In this document: in pieces, positions 33,313 to 42,762 of the stretch | How positions within the stretch are numbered: position 1 is the stretch's first letter | Layout: each line of letters begins with the position of its first letter | Source: Deltaproteobacteria bacterium GWC2_55_46 | GTDB lineage: Bacteria; Desulfobacterota; GWC2-55-46 | Direction: 5' to 3' | Assembly: GCA_001595385.3 (NCBI GenBank) | Contig: LVEI03000001.1 | Coordinates: 1,393,501-1,457,500 of the forward strand | Length of the DNA: 64,000 nucleotides | Notes under the pieces: model-generated | Database searches by the model: none | What the model was told of the DNA's origin: nothing | The model's input: only the letters and a program-made list of their open reading frames with translations | Translations under genes and position numbers: made by a program

Positions 33313-34367
33313 AACACCCCTCTCAAGATAGGCGCGACAGAGGAGTTGAGAAGGCCCTGGTCTATATCCACCTCGACCTTGAGAGCGAAAACCGGGAGCG
33401 TTTTTACAAGCCCCTTGAGCTTGACCGCGTCTTTTTCAGTGGTGACGATCATCTCGGCGCGCCTTTGCTCCATGCCCCTCGCGTCGGCTTCGGTATATGA
33501 ATGGTGGTCAGGAAAATCCATGCTTTCGGCTACTTGAGCCCCGAGACAGGCAAGGCTCTCCTTGAACGACTCTGGCCTGGCTATCCCGGAGACGGCTAAA
33601 ACCTTTTGCCCAAGCAAAGAGGCGAGCGGCAGCTCTTCCCCGGAGGCGATGTTGTACAGGCGCTCTGCCCTGTAGGCAAACGGGATGTAAGGGATGGAGT
33701 ACTCATGGAGCGTCTCCCAGGTCCTTCCCACAGGGGCCCCGCCCTTTATCATTGCGAAATCCGCCCTCTTAAGAGCCGATACCGGCTCGCGAAGCGTTCC
33801 TCTGGGCAGCATATACCCGTTGCCGAAGCCTTCCCTGGAGTCAAGAAGGACGATATTGATATCGCGTTCGAGCCTCAGGTGCTGGAAGGCGTCGTCAAGA
33901 AGGAGGACGTTTGGCGAAAACCTCTCCATTATAAACTCGCCCCCCCTTACCCTGTCCGGGCAGACGACGACCGGCACTCCGGGTAAGCGCGAGGCCATGA
34001 GATAGGGCTCGTCCCCGGCCTCCCTGGGCCCCATCAGGATATCAAAACCGTCCGATACTACCGAAGGGCCCCTGGCGCCGCCCTTGTACCCGCGGCTTAA
34101 GATAGCGACTCTCTTTCCGTCTTTCTTGAAAAATTCGGCAAGGAAGATGGTTACCGGGGTCTTGCCCGTGCCGCCAACGGTAAGGTTTCCGACCGAGACG
34201 ACCTTCACCGGGAGCGAGCGCGATCGAAGGAGGCCGAGCCTGTATGAGACAAGGCGCGCTCGCACGCCAAGGCCATAGAGCAACGAAAGGGGGTAGAGGA
34301 AGGCATGGGAGGCCTGGCCGATCTCCCGCGCCCTCATGCTCGCCTCCAATTTCCTGGCAATCGACAC
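33309..34367 (-). CDS. lpxK: Tetraacyldisaccharide 4'-kinase
   Basis: LpxK phosphorylates the 4' position of the lipid A disaccharide using ATP on the cytoplasmic face of the inner membrane. The 352-residue product has Walker A in GNLTVGGTGKTP (G65-T70), LSRGYKG, the DDAFQHLRLERDINIVLLDS segment and a normal overall length. It begins 3 nt after waaA and overlaps lpxL by 4 nt. Confidence 0.95.
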   Translation of the reverse strand: MSIARKLEASMRAREIGQASHAFLYPLSLLYGLGVRARLVSYRLGLLRSRSLPVKVVSVGNLTVGGTGKTPVTIFLAEFFKKDGKRVAILSRGYKGGARGPSVVSDGFDILMGPREAGDEPYLMASRLPGVPVVVCPDRVRGGEFIMERFSPNVLLLDDAFQHLRLERDINIVLLDSREGFGNGYMLPRGTLREPVSALKRADFAMIKGGAPVGRTWETLHEYSIPYIPFAYRAERLYNIASGEELPLASLLGQKVLAVSGIARPESFKESLACLGAQVAESMDFPDHHSYTEADARGMEQRRAEMIVTTEKDAVKLKGLVKTLPVFALKVEVDIDQGLLNSSVAPILRGVF

Positions 34368-34370
34368 CCC

Positions 34371-35654
34371 TTACCTCCTGAGAAGCCCTTCTATGGCTTC
34401 CGTGGTGCGTTGGGCCGCGCCCCTGTTCTCCTCGACAACACCCCTGGCGAGCGCGCCGGTCCTCTTTTTCAGGACCTCGTTGGAAAGAAGGCTCTGGAGC
34501 GCCTCAGTAAGCTCGCCCTCATCTCTAACGCGTATGCCGCCGCCTTTTTTCTCAAGGAGCTCCGCCATTCCGAGATATGTCGTAAGATGAGCGCCGTATA
34601 TGACGGGCTTGCCGAAGTACGCCGGCTCAAGGAGGTTGTGCCCGCCGACGCCCGGCAGCAGCGACCCGCCTACTATCGATATGTCGGAGAGCGAATAGAC
34701 TGTCATGAGCTCCCCTATCGAATCGAGGAGTATTATTTGAGCCCCCCCGCCCCTGGAGCGCCTCGCGTAAGGAATACCCGTCTTCCGGATAACGGACTCG
34801 ACGTCGTTAAACCTCTCCGGGTGCCTTGGGGCGATGATGAGCCTCAACCCCTTCATCCTGCCGGAAAGGGCCCTGTAGGACGAAAGGACGATCTCCTCCT
34901 CGCCAGGGTGGGTCGAACCGGCTACTATCAAAGACTCGCCGGCCCTCACGCCCAATACTTCCTTGAGGTTTTTTACAAACTGCCTGTCCATGATGGACGG
35001 CGAGAGGTCGAACTTCAGGTTGCCTGTAAGCTCGACGTTCTCAGCCGGGACCCCCACGGCAACGGCCTTTTCCATATCTTCCGCGGTCCTGGCCAGAAAG
35101 AGGCTCACGTCGCCGAAGACCTTTTTAAAAAGGAATGAGAAGGCGCGGAACCTCCCGGCCGACCTCTCCGAGATAGTGCCGTTTGCCACCACCACCGGCG
35201 CGCCGAGCTTCCGCATTGTCCTGAAGGCGTTCGGCCAGATCTCCTTCTCGACCGTAATAAAGAGCGCCGGCCTTACAAGGGCGGCTACCCGCCCTATCGA
35301 CCATGGAAGGTCAAGCGGGAAGTAAATGAGCGCGTCGATGAGCCCCTTGCCCTCCTGCGCGGCTGTCCTGTTGCCGGTGGCGGTCACGGTGGAAAAGAGT
35401 ATGCGGACGTCAGGCCGGCCGCGCTTCAAGGCCCTGAGGACCGGCAGCACGGCCTTTGTCTCGCCGACTGAAACGGCATGCACCCAGACCACCTTGCCCT
35501 TCCTCAGGTTCCTGAGCTTGCGCTTGTTGAGAAAGCCGAACCTCTCTGGTATGCCCTCCCTGTATTTTCGCGCGAAGAGCATCTTGAGGATAAAATATGG
35601 GAGGAGCAGCAGGGCTGATATGTGAAGGATGAGGTTGTAGAGGAAGTACGCCAT
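34371..35654 (-). CDS. waaA: Kdo transferase
   Basis: WaaA (KdtA) adds Kdo residues from CMP-Kdo to lipid IVA. The 427-residue GT30 enzyme has an N-terminal membrane anchor, VWVHAVSVGET with the catalytic glutamate, ANGTISERS, LTGNLKFD, AGSTHPGEEE and GGHNLLEPAYFGKPVIYG. It starts 8 nt after the restored stop of the DUF374 acyltransferase gene, consistent with one transcript. Whether it transfers one or two Kdo units is not visible. Confidence 0.95.
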   Translation of the reverse strand: MAYFLYNLILHISALLLLPYFILKMLFARKYREGIPERFGFLNKRKLRNLRKGKVVWVHAVSVGETKAVLPVLRALKRGRPDVRILFSTVTATGNRTAAQEGKGLIDALIYFPLDLPWSIGRVAALVRPALFITVEKEIWPNAFRTMRKLGAPVVVANGTISERSAGRFRAFSFLFKKVFGDVSLFLARTAEDMEKAVAVGVPAENVELTGNLKFDLSPSIMDRQFVKNLKEVLGVRAGESLIVAGSTHPGEEEIVLSSYRALSGRMKGLRLIIAPRHPERFNDVESVIRKTGIPYARRSRGGGAQIILLDSIGELMTVYSLSDISIVGGSLLPGVGGHNLLEPAYFGKPVIYGAHLTTYLGMAELLEKKGGGIRVRDEGELTEALQSLLSNEVLKKRTGALARGVVEENRGAAQRTTEAIEGLLRR

Positions 35655-35662
35655 TTACTCAG

Positions 35663-36321
35663 CTATTTTTCAAAGCGGCTGTCAGCTGTAGAGGTGGCCT
35701 CGACAAGGCTCTTTTCAAGGGCCGCCCTCGCCTCTTCCATCTCCTCGGGGCCTGCCTCAGCCCTGACATAAAGAGGCTCGCCGCAGACGAATACCCCGCG
35801 CGAGAAGGGGTACGGCATTATAAAGCCGTCCCAGCTGCCAAAGGTTTTTTTTTTGACGCCCCGAAGGAGATAGGGATGATCGGAAGGCCTGTGGCCTTGG
35901 CGGCCTGTATGGCCCCCATCTGGGCCTTCTCGCTGGGCCCTTTCGGTCCGTCAGGTGTTATGGCCAGGTCTTGTCCGTCCCGGGCAGCCTTTAAAAGCCC
36001 CTTTATACCGGCCAACCGGCCCCTGGTCGTGGAGCCGCGCACAGAGTCCATCCCGAATCCTTTGACCGTCCTGGCGATCAGCTCGCCGTCCCTGCTCTGG
36101 CTTACAAGTATGGAGATGCCGCCGCCCAGATAGCAGTAGGGCATCATGAGAAGCCTTCCGTGCCAGAAGGCGATGATGACCTTTGCGCCCCTGGCCGCAA
36201 GCTCCCGGTAGGCGCCGTAATTTACATACTCGACGCGCATCGTCGCCCGCAGGAGCCTTATTATCCCCCGCGCGACAAACGGCAGCGCCGCCACCATCAC
36301 CTTTTCACTTATCTTAGCCAT
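35663..36321 (-). pseudogene. DUF374 lysophospholipid acyltransferase, frameshifted at an A10 run
   Basis: The first 162 or so residues have the DUF374 (LPLAT-like) features: FWHGRLLMMPY with H54, SQSRDGELIARTVKGFG, STTRGR and ITPDGPKGPSE. The frame then meets a run of ten A (minus strand; 35857-35848) and stops within 13 codons at 35818. Shifting by -1 at the run restores the family's conserved end (TFGSWDGFIMPYPFSRGVFV, then CGEP) and runs to a TAG at 35663, giving about 219 residues, the usual length. So this is a recent frameshift, a sequencing error or slippage-dependent expression. Family members sit in lpx clusters and probably acylate a lipid A-type substrate. Confidence 0.8.
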
Positions 36322-36341
36322 AAGAGAGCCTAACAGGATTG

Positions 36342-36374
36342 CTTTAGCAGGCTGTTATCAACAGCCTGCTAAAG
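36342..36374. repeat. Perfect hairpin repeat (15-bp stem)
   Basis: CTTTAGCAGGCTGTT, loop ATC, AACAGCCTGCTAAAG. It lies between msbA and the DUF374 gene. The same arms recur at 57082-57115 with a different loop. A transcript-stabilising or attenuating role within the operon is possible. Confidence 0.85.
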
Positions 36375-36440
36375 ATTATCACGATAGAGCTATTTTCTCA
36401 ACGATAGTTGAAGGCCCGTGAAGACGATCCAGGCAGCCGC

Positions 36441-38201
36441 CTACCCTTCGAACTGCATCGAGTAGATGCGGGAGTACTCCCCTCCTGTTGAGAGTAGCTC
36501 ATCATGCCTTCCCATCTCTATTATTCTGCCGCCTGAGAGGACTATTATCCTGTCCGCGCTCCTGACCGTAGAGAGCCTGTGGGCGATGACAAAGGTCGTC
36601 CTTCCTGTCATGAGGTTCGATATGGCCTTCTGCACCTCAAGCTCTGATTCGGTGTCAAGGGCAGAGGTGGCCTCGTCCAGGATAAGGATGGGCGCGTTCT
36701 TGAGGATCGCCCTGGCGATGGAGAGCCTCTGCCTTTCACCGCCGGAGATCCTCACCCCGCCTTCGCCTATCACCGTATCATATCCTTGCGGGAGCCTCGC
36801 GATGAAATCATGGGCGTTGGCCGCCCTGGCGGCAGCTGTTATATCCTCGTCGCTCATCTCGATAGAGCCGTAGGCGATATTGCGTTTCACCGTGTCGTTA
36901 AAGAGGATCACCTGCTGGGAGACTATCGCGACCTGCGCCCTGAGGGACTTGAGGGAAACTTCCCTTAAGTCCCTGCCGTCTATAAGTATGGAGCCGGAAG
37001 ATACGTCGTAGAACCTGGGTATGAGGTTCACGAAGGTGGATTTTCCGGCCCCGGAGCTCCCGACGATGGCTATCACCTCGCCCTTCCTTACTGTGAGGTC
37101 TATATTGCTCAGGACCGGCTCGTCGCCGTATTTGAACCCTACGCCGCTGAACTCGATTGAATCCCGTACGCCGTTTATCGGCGCTCCGACGCTGTCGCGC
37201 TCACCGGGCCTGTCGATTAGCTCGAAAATCCTCGCCGCGGCGGCAATGCCCTGCTGAATATTGAGGTTTACGCCGTTAAGGGACTTTATCGGCTGGTAGA
37301 ACATTATGACCGAAGCGAAAAACGAGATGAAGGTCTCGGGCTTCAAGGTACCCTGGCTTATCCTGTATGCGGCGTACCAGATCGTCACCGCGAAGGCGAA
37401 TGCGCCGAGCGTTTCCATGAGCGGCGAGGATATCGCGCGGACCTTCAAGGTCTTTATCTGGTTCCGGGTGAAGCTCTCGTTCTCCTTCTGGAACCTTTCC
37501 GACTCGTAACCCTCCATGCAGAAGGCCTTGACTATCCTGACGCCCGATATGGCCTCGTGCAGGAGCGCGGTCATCGCGCCCATGGTCACCTGCCCCTGGG
37601 TCGAGACCTTCTTCATCCTGCGCCCGAGCTTCTGCATAGGGTAGACGGAAAGCGGCAGCGCGACAGAGGCGGCCATGGCGAGCTTCCAGTCGAGGCTCAC
37701 GACGACCGCGCCGAGGATGATTATGGTGAGGCTCTGCTTCAATATCTGAGTCACCGCGTCGGAGGTCGAAGTCTGTATGAGGTTTACGTCGCTGGTTATC
37801 CTCGACGTGAGGATCCCGGTGGAGGTGCTCGAGAAGTAGCCGAGCGACAGCGTCAGTATATGGGAGTAGAGCTTCTTCCTCAAGTCACGCACAATGCCCT
37901 GCCCCACGTAGGCCATGAAATACGCCTGCCCATATGAGCTAAGCCCCTTTGCCGCCGCCACGGCGATGATGGCAAGCGGTATCGCGAGCATCATCTTTTC
38001 CCTGGGGACGGTGAAAAGGTCGAAGGGGATGAGCTTTATGGTATCCGGGCCCCCGCTTGTGAAAAGGAACTTCATCACCGGGCCGATGAGATAGGCCATC
38101 GCGCCGTTTGCGAGCGCGAATGCGAACATGCACGCGAAGGCCATCAGGAAGTGGCCCTTGTACGGCGGCATGAGCTTTAATAGACGGAGGTACGTATTCA
38201 T
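36441..38201 (-). CDS. msbA: Lipid A flippase MsbA (ABC exporter)
   Basis: MsbA flips core-lipid A across the inner membrane. The 586-residue half-transporter has six membrane spans (residues 15-310) and a nucleotide-binding domain. That domain holds Walker A GSSGAGKST, signature ISGGERQRLSIARA, Walker B ILILDEATSALD and the switch histidine in IAHRLSTV. It overlaps lpxB by 4 nt. The position inside the lpx cluster supports MsbA over a general drug exporter. Confidence 0.93.
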   Translation of the reverse strand: MNTYLRLLKLMPPYKGHFLMAFACMFAFALANGAMAYLIGPVMKFLFTSGGPDTIKLIPFDLFTVPREKMMLAIPLAIIAVAAAKGLSSYGQAYFMAYVGQGIVRDLRKKLYSHILTLSLGYFSSTSTGILTSRITSDVNLIQTSTSDAVTQILKQSLTIIILGAVVVSLDWKLAMAASVALPLSVYPMQKLGRRMKKVSTQGQVTMGAMTALLHEAISGVRIVKAFCMEGYESERFQKENESFTRNQIKTLKVRAISSPLMETLGAFAFAVTIWYAAYRISQGTLKPETFISFFASVIMFYQPIKSLNGVNLNIQQGIAAAARIFELIDRPGERDSVGAPINGVRDSIEFSGVGFKYGDEPVLSNIDLTVRKGEVIAIVGSSGAGKSTFVNLIPRFYDVSSGSILIDGRDLREVSLKSLRAQVAIVSQQVILFNDTVKRNIAYGSIEMSDEDITAAARAANAHDFIARLPQGYDTVIGEGGVRISGGERQRLSIARAILKNAPILILDEATSALDTESELEVQKAISNLMTGRTTFVIAHRLSTVRSADRIIVLSGGRIIEMGRHDELLSTGGEYSRIYSMQFEG

Positions 38202-39373
38202 GTCCGGCGCACCAGGTCAGGGCTTACGTGATAGTCATGGTAATCGAGATTGGTGATAAGGTTGTATATAGACCTCGCGGCCTTGTCCGCGGCCCCGCCC
38301 CTTCCAAGGTTTTTCTTTATCTCCATATAGCCCTCGATCATCGCCTCCCGCCTGGGGCCGTCGAAGAGGGATATGACCTCGCGGGCAATATTTTCAGGGG
38401 TCGCCTCCCCCTGCAGAAGCTCAGGGACGACCTTCCTTTCCGCGACGATATTCGGCAGCCCGGCGTAGGCAAGGCCCACGAGCGCCCTGGCTATGCCATA
38501 AGAGACCGGCGACATCTTATAGACTATGACCATAGGCGTCCCGATGAGGGCTGTCTCAAGGGTAGCGGTCCCTGAGGCGACTACGGAGGCGTCTGAGGCC
38601 CTGAGCGCTTCGTACATCTTCCCACGCACCACCCTTATGTCTGCCTTGGCGCCTTTAAGGGGCCCGGCAAGGAGCCCGTCATCGATGCTTCTGGCGGCTG
38701 GGAGGAGAAAGACGGTCTTTTTCTCTTTCGAGATCATGGCCGCCGCCTGCACCATCGGCCCCAGGAGCCTTTTGACCTCTCCTGTGCGGCTGCCGGGCAG
38801 AAGAGCCACTACCGACTCTTCAGCGCCTATCCCGAAAGAAGCCCTGGCCTCTTCCTTCGTAGAATCGCATCTGGCGCTATCCGCAAGCGGATGGCCCACA
38901 TACTCGACATCGACCCCGGCCTGCCTGTAGAGGTAGTACTCAAAAGGGAAGACGACGAGCATCTTGTTGACCAGGCGCGCTATCTTCCCGAGCCTGCCCT
39001 TCCGCCATGCCCATACCTGCGGGCTTATGTAGTAGATAACTGGCACGCCGAGGCGCCTGGCCTCTTTAGCTATTCGGAGGTTGAAATCAGGAAAATCTAT
39101 GAGCACCACCGCGTCAAAATGCTCACCGGCGAGCTGGCGCTTCAATGTCCTCATGGAACTTATTATCTTCGGGAGCCTGGCCGCCACCTCCACGACCCCC
39201 ACGACCGAGACGTCGCGGGAGTCGAGGCCGACCATCCCCTCTTCCTTCATCCTCCATCCGCCCATGCCGGTAACGTTAAGGCCCGGTATGAGCTTCTTAA
39301 GGGACCTTATCAGGGCCGCTCCGTGCAGGTCTCCGGACTCTTCACCGCTTACAATAAATATGCTTTTATCCAT
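38198..39373 (-). CDS. lpxB: Lipid-A-disaccharide synthase
   Basis: LpxB joins UDP-2,3-diacylglucosamine and lipid X to form the beta-1,6 disaccharide. The 391-residue GT19 protein has FIVSGEESGDLHGA, VVLIDFPDFNLR, YYISPQVWAWRKGR, LLPGSRTGEV and ASGTATLETAL. Full length. It overlaps msbA by 4 nt; the Gfo/Idh gene is 65 nt upstream. Confidence 0.96.
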   Translation of the reverse strand: MDKSIFIVSGEESGDLHGAALIRSLKKLIPGLNVTGMGGWRMKEEGMVGLDSRDVSVVGVVEVAARLPKIISSMRTLKRQLAGEHFDAVVLIDFPDFNLRIAKEARRLGVPVIYYISPQVWAWRKGRLGKIARLVNKMLVVFPFEYYLYRQAGVDVEYVGHPLADSARCDSTKEEARASFGIGAEESVVALLPGSRTGEVKRLLGPMVQAAAMISKEKKTVFLLPAARSIDDGLLAGPLKGAKADIRVVRGKMYEALRASDASVVASGTATLETALIGTPMVIVYKMSPVSYGIARALVGLAYAGLPNIVAERKVVPELLQGEATPENIAREVISLFDGPRREAMIEGYMEIKKNLGRGGAADKAARSIYNLITNLDYHDYHVSPDLVRRT

Positions 39374-39438
39374 GCTGCTTTCATCTCGATTTAATAACGA
39401 TTAAGATACGGGGCCAGAGGCAGGCGCGGCAGCCTCTC

Positions 39439-40383
39439 TTACCGGCAGCCAGCTGAGCGCTGGACCAGCTCAGCCAGCTCAAGCGCCTTCATGCCGTCCA
39501 TGCCAGAGACCACAGGCCGGGCGCCGGTTGTGATGGAGAAGAGAAAGCTTCTCAGCTCCTCAAGAAGTGAGTCCTTCTTCTCGACGGTTATGTCATCGTC
39601 CACCTGCCGGGCGACAGGCCCCTGCCCCGCTACCGTCCTCGTCAGGGTCAAGCCCTGCGTGGCGTAGTCTATCGAGACCATGGCGTCAGGCTGGACAACG
39701 TTTATCTTTCTTACGCGCTCTTTGGAGACGCGGCTTGAGGTTATGTTCGCAACGCATCCGCTTTGAAAGGTGACCCTCGCGTTCGCGAAATCAGCCTTGC
39801 CCGCAGATACGACAGGCACCGCCATCGCCTCTACCTTCACGGGCTCTGAGCGCGCTATCGAGAGCACGAGGTCCAGGTCGTGTATCATTACGTCGAGGAT
39901 GACGTCCACGTCGGTGCTCCTGTTCGGGAAAGGGGAGGCCCGCACGGCCTCTATGTATACCGGGTCTTTTATCCTGTTCCCAAGTGCGAGCATAGCCCCG
40001 TTGAAGCGTTCGAGGTGTCCGACCTGGAGGACTGCCTTCGTCCTTTCGGCCTCATCGACAAGGGAGCGGGCCTCTTTCGACGCTGCGGTTATGGGCTTTT
40101 CCATCATCACGTGGACGCCCCTGGAGAGGAACTCCATCCCGAGCCGGTAATGGTGCTCGGTCGGCGTCACAATGCTTACGGCGTCCACCTTCCCTAAGAG
40201 CTCCTGCGGGGAGGTGAATGCCTTTGTGTTGACCTCGGCAGCGACCCCCGCCGCCCTTGCCGGGTCCGGGTCGACAACGCCTACAAGCTCTGCCTCTTCG
40301 AGCATCGCGTACTTTTGAGCGTGGAACCTGCCGAGGTATCCAACGCCTATGACCGCGACCTTAATCTTCTTCAGAGAGATCAC
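39439..40383 (-). CDS. Gfo/Idh/MocA-family dehydrogenase in the lpx cluster
   Basis: The 314-residue protein has an N-terminal NAD(P) Rossmann fold (VAVIGVGYLGRFHAQKYA), the family's EKPITAA motif with the catalytic lysine, and DVMIHDLDLVLSI. Gfo/Idh genes commonly sit between lpxA and lpxB in deltaproteobacterial genomes. GnnA, a member that oxidises UDP-GlcNAc at C3 for 2,3-diamino lipid A, also lies near lpxA. Here no GnnB-type aminotransferase is adjacent, so that pathway is not established. Its first 23 nt overlap the lpxA 3' end. Confidence 0.82.
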   Translation of the reverse strand: MISLKKIKVAVIGVGYLGRFHAQKYAMLEEAELVGVVDPDPARAAGVAAEVNTKAFTSPQELLGKVDAVSIVTPTEHHYRLGMEFLSRGVHVMMEKPITAASKEARSLVDEAERTKAVLQVGHLERFNGAMLALGNRIKDPVYIEAVRASPFPNRSTDVDVILDVMIHDLDLVLSIARSEPVKVEAMAVPVVSAGKADFANARVTFQSGCVANITSSRVSKERVRKINVVQPDAMVSIDYATQGLTLTRTVAGQGPVARQVDDDITVEKKDSLLEELRSFLFSITTGARPVVSGMDGMKALELAELVQRSAGCR

Positions 40384-41203
40384 CTTTTCTCTTCATCCTT
40401 TCGCGGGCGATCCCCCTTTTTGAGCCATGAATGAAGTCTACGAACCTCCTGGCGTGGACCGAGCCGGGAAGCTCCTTCTTTAATTCCTCCACGGCGTCGG
40501 AGGTAGAAAGAGACGACCTGAATATGATGTTGTAGGACCTCTTTATCTCGCCGAGCTCTTCCTTTGAAAAGCCCTGCCTTCTTATGCCGACAGCGTTGAG
40601 CCTGTAGACGCTGGCCCTGTTGCCTACCGCCATCACGTAAGGGGGGATGTCCTTGCTCACCGCTGAAGCGCCGCCTATTATGCAGTACGCCCCTATCCGC
40701 ACGTACTGATGGACTGCAACGAGGCCGCCCACTATGGCGTTGTTGTCGATGCGCACGTGGCCGCCGAGGGTGGCGGAGTTGGCCATGATAATATTGTCGC
40801 CGAGCTGGCAGTCATGGGCTATGTGCACGTAGTTCATGAAAAGGTTGTTGCTGCCGCACTCGGTCCTGAGCTTGTCTTTGGTGGTGGCCCGGTGGATGGT
40901 GACGAACTCCCTTATAGTGTTGTTGTCCCCGATGATCGTCTCCGTCCTCTCGCCCTTGTAGCCAAGGTCCTGGGGGGGCGCTCCTATGGAGACGAACTGG
41001 AATATAGAGTTGTTCTTGCCGATGGCCGTCCACTTGTCTATTACGACATGGGAGCCTATCTTGGTGTTCTCGCCGATCCTTACGCCCTCTCCTATTACGG
41101 TGAACGGGCCTATCTCGACCCCTGGCGCCAGCTCCGCGGTCGGGTGGACGCAGGCCGTCGGGTCTATCCTCACTTCTTTTATCCTGGCTGCGGACTTGCT
41201 CAT
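40361..41203 (-). CDS. lpxA: UDP-N-acetylglucosamine acyltransferase
   Basis: LpxA transfers a 3-hydroxyacyl chain from ACP to UDP-GlcNAc (or UDP-GlcNAc3N), the first step of lipid A synthesis. The product is a left-handed beta-helix of hexapeptide repeats with catalytic H130 in YVHIAHDC and a helical C-terminus. The start is placed at the ATG at 41203 (MSKSAARIK), giving 280 residues. An upstream in-frame start would run inside fabZ. The protein ends with about 15 charged residues beyond usual LpxA. Confidence 0.94.
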   Translation of the reverse strand: MSKSAARIKEVRIDPTACVHPTAELAPGVEIGPFTVIGEGVRIGENTKIGSHVVIDKWTAIGKNNSIFQFVSIGAPPQDLGYKGERTETIIGDNNTIREFVTIHRATTKDKLRTECGSNNLFMNYVHIAHDCQLGDNIIMANSATLGGHVRIDNNAIVGGLVAVHQYVRIGAYCIIGGASAVSKDIPPYVMAVGNRASVYRLNAVGIRRQGFSKEELGEIKRSYNIIFRSSLSTSDAVEELKKELPGSVHARRFVDFIHGSKRGIARERMKRKGDLSEED

Positions 41204-41235
41204 GATATGGGAATACCTTTCGTTATTGGATGGTG

Positions 41236-41664
41236 CTACTTCTCCATTATGGTCGCCAGAAGCTCGGCCTCGGCGACGAGGGCCCCGGCAACGAACGCCT
41301 CTCCCTTGAAGGCCCATATGGTGCCCCTGCACTTCGTGACGTTGAGGGCGAATTCTATGGTGTCCCCCGGCACGACTGGCTTTCTGAAGCGCGCCTTGTC
41401 TATGCCCATGAAGTAGACCACCTTGTTGCTCACGTCCGCGGACTTGAAGGCCAGTACGCCTCCGACCTGCGCCATCGCCTCTATTATGAGGACCCCCGGC
41501 ATTATGGGGTGGCCCGGGAAATGTCCGGTGAAGAATGGCTCGTTTATGGTGACGTTCTTAAGCCCCCTGGCCGATTTTCCCGGGTCAAGCTCCAGTATCC
41601 TGTCGATCAGAAGAAAAGGGTAGCGGTGCGGGAGGATGTTCATTATCTCCCTCGTATCTATCAT
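41236..41664 (-). CDS. fabZ: 3-hydroxyacyl-ACP dehydratase
   Basis: FabZ dehydrates 3-hydroxyacyl-ACP in fatty acid elongation and competes with LpxA/LpxD for the same substrates. The start at ATG 41664 ([17 protein letters not shown]) has an AGAGGAGG SD, favoured over an in-frame ATG 15 codons earlier. The 142-residue hot-dog-fold enzyme has H48 in GHFPGHP and E62. Placement between lpxD and lpxA is the classical order. Confidence 0.96.
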   Translation of the reverse strand: MIDTREIMNILPHRYPFLLIDRILELDPGKSARGLKNVTINEPFFTGHFPGHPIMPGVLIIEAMAQVGGVLAFKSADVSNKVVYFMGIDKARFRKPVVPGDTIEFALNVTKCRGTIWAFKGEAFVAGALVAEAELLATIMEK

Positions 41665-41705
41665 GGCGCCTCCTCTGGATGTCTTTTCACCGGCCTGCGT
41701 ATCGG

Positions 41706-42758
41706 TCATATATCCCCCTGTTCCTTATCGGCCTTCAATGATTTTTCGATTTCGAGAAGCCTCTTTTCCATCTCACCCAGCTCCTTCTTGAGAAGAGGGA
41801 GCTTCGAATAGATATTCTGGGCGCGGAGCCACTGTGCGTGCGGGATGGCCGGGAAGCCCGCGAAGACGCTCCTGGACGGGATATCCTGCACCACCCCTGA
41901 TTTCGCGCCTACGCCGACGTCGTCCCCTATCGTGATATGCCCGCCGATGCCGGCCTGCCCGCCGATCTGCACGCGGCTCCCCACCTTTGTGGAGCCGGCG
42001 ATCCCGGCCTGGGAGACGATGACCGTGTCCTCGCCGATGGCCACGTTGTGCGCCACCTGCACGAGGTTGTCTATCTTCGTGCCCCTTCCTACGATCGTCT
42101 CTCCAAGCGTGGCCCTGTCAATAGTAACGCACGCGCCTATCTCAACGTCGTCCTCTATCCTTACGATGCCCCTTTGCGGGACCTTGACGTACTTTTGTCT
42201 GTCGCGGGCATAACCAAAGCCGTCGCTGCCGATGACGGAGTTGCAATGTATTATGACGCCGCGCCCAACGAGAGAGCCCTCTCTTATCGCAACGCCAGAG
42301 TAGATTATGCAGTCAGGGCCGATCTTCGCGCCCCTGCCTACGTACACGCCCGGAAAAAGGACGGTGCGCGCGCCCACGCTGGCGCCTTCTTCGATCGCGC
42401 AGAACGCCTGCACCGAAACGCCTTCACCGAGGCTGGCCCCTGGATGGACCTCGGCCCTTGGGTGGACGCCGGGAGCTGGAATGGGAAGAGGCCTCAAGAC
42501 CTCGACTATCCTGGCAAAGGCGAGCTGAGGGTTCTTTACTATTATAAGGTTAAGGCTGGCGGGAGCGCCCTCTGAAACGACTACCGCGGTAGCGCGCGTA
42601 GAGGCGAGCAGGCCTGAATATTTCTTCTCGGCAACGAACGAGATGTCGCCAGGCCCGGCCTCCTCCAGGGAAGCAGCCCCGGTTATGACGGCCGCTCCGT
42701 CGCCTGCAACAATGCCGCCGACCAGCCCGGCGAGCTCTGCGATGGTCTTCCCTGGCAT
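41706..42758 (-). CDS. lpxD: UDP-3-O-acylglucosamine N-acyltransferase
   Basis: LpxD adds the N-linked 3-hydroxyacyl chain to UDP-3-O-acyl-glucosamine. The 350-residue product has an N-terminal uridine-binding domain (1-100), a hexapeptide beta-helix (about 100-290) with the catalytic histidine in [12 protein letters not shown], and a C-terminal helix. It starts 4 nt after skp. Full length. Confidence 0.96.
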   Translation of the reverse strand: MPGKTIAELAGLVGGIVAGDGAAVITGAASLEEAGPGDISFVAEKKYSGLLASTRATAVVVSEGAPASLNLIIVKNPQLAFARIVEVLRPLPIPAPGVHPRAEVHPGASLGEGVSVQAFCAIEEGASVGARTVLFPGVYVGRGAKIGPDCIIYSGVAIREGSLVGRGVIIHCNSVIGSDGFGYARDRQKYVKVPQRGIVRIEDDVEIGACVTIDRATLGETIVGRGTKIDNLVQVAHNVAIGEDTVIVSQAGIAGSTKVGSRVQIGGQAGIGGHITIGDDVGVGAKSGVVQDIPSRSVFAGFPAIPHAQWLRAQNIYSKLPLLKKELGEMEKRLLEIEKSLKADKEQGDI

Positions 42759-42762
42759 GGCG

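Noticed and set aside
41204-41332. Longer lpxA start upstream of the chosen ATG
   Set aside because: It would add 43 residues of non-LpxA sequence that is antisense-like read-through of fabZ; LpxA homologues start near the chosen ATG.
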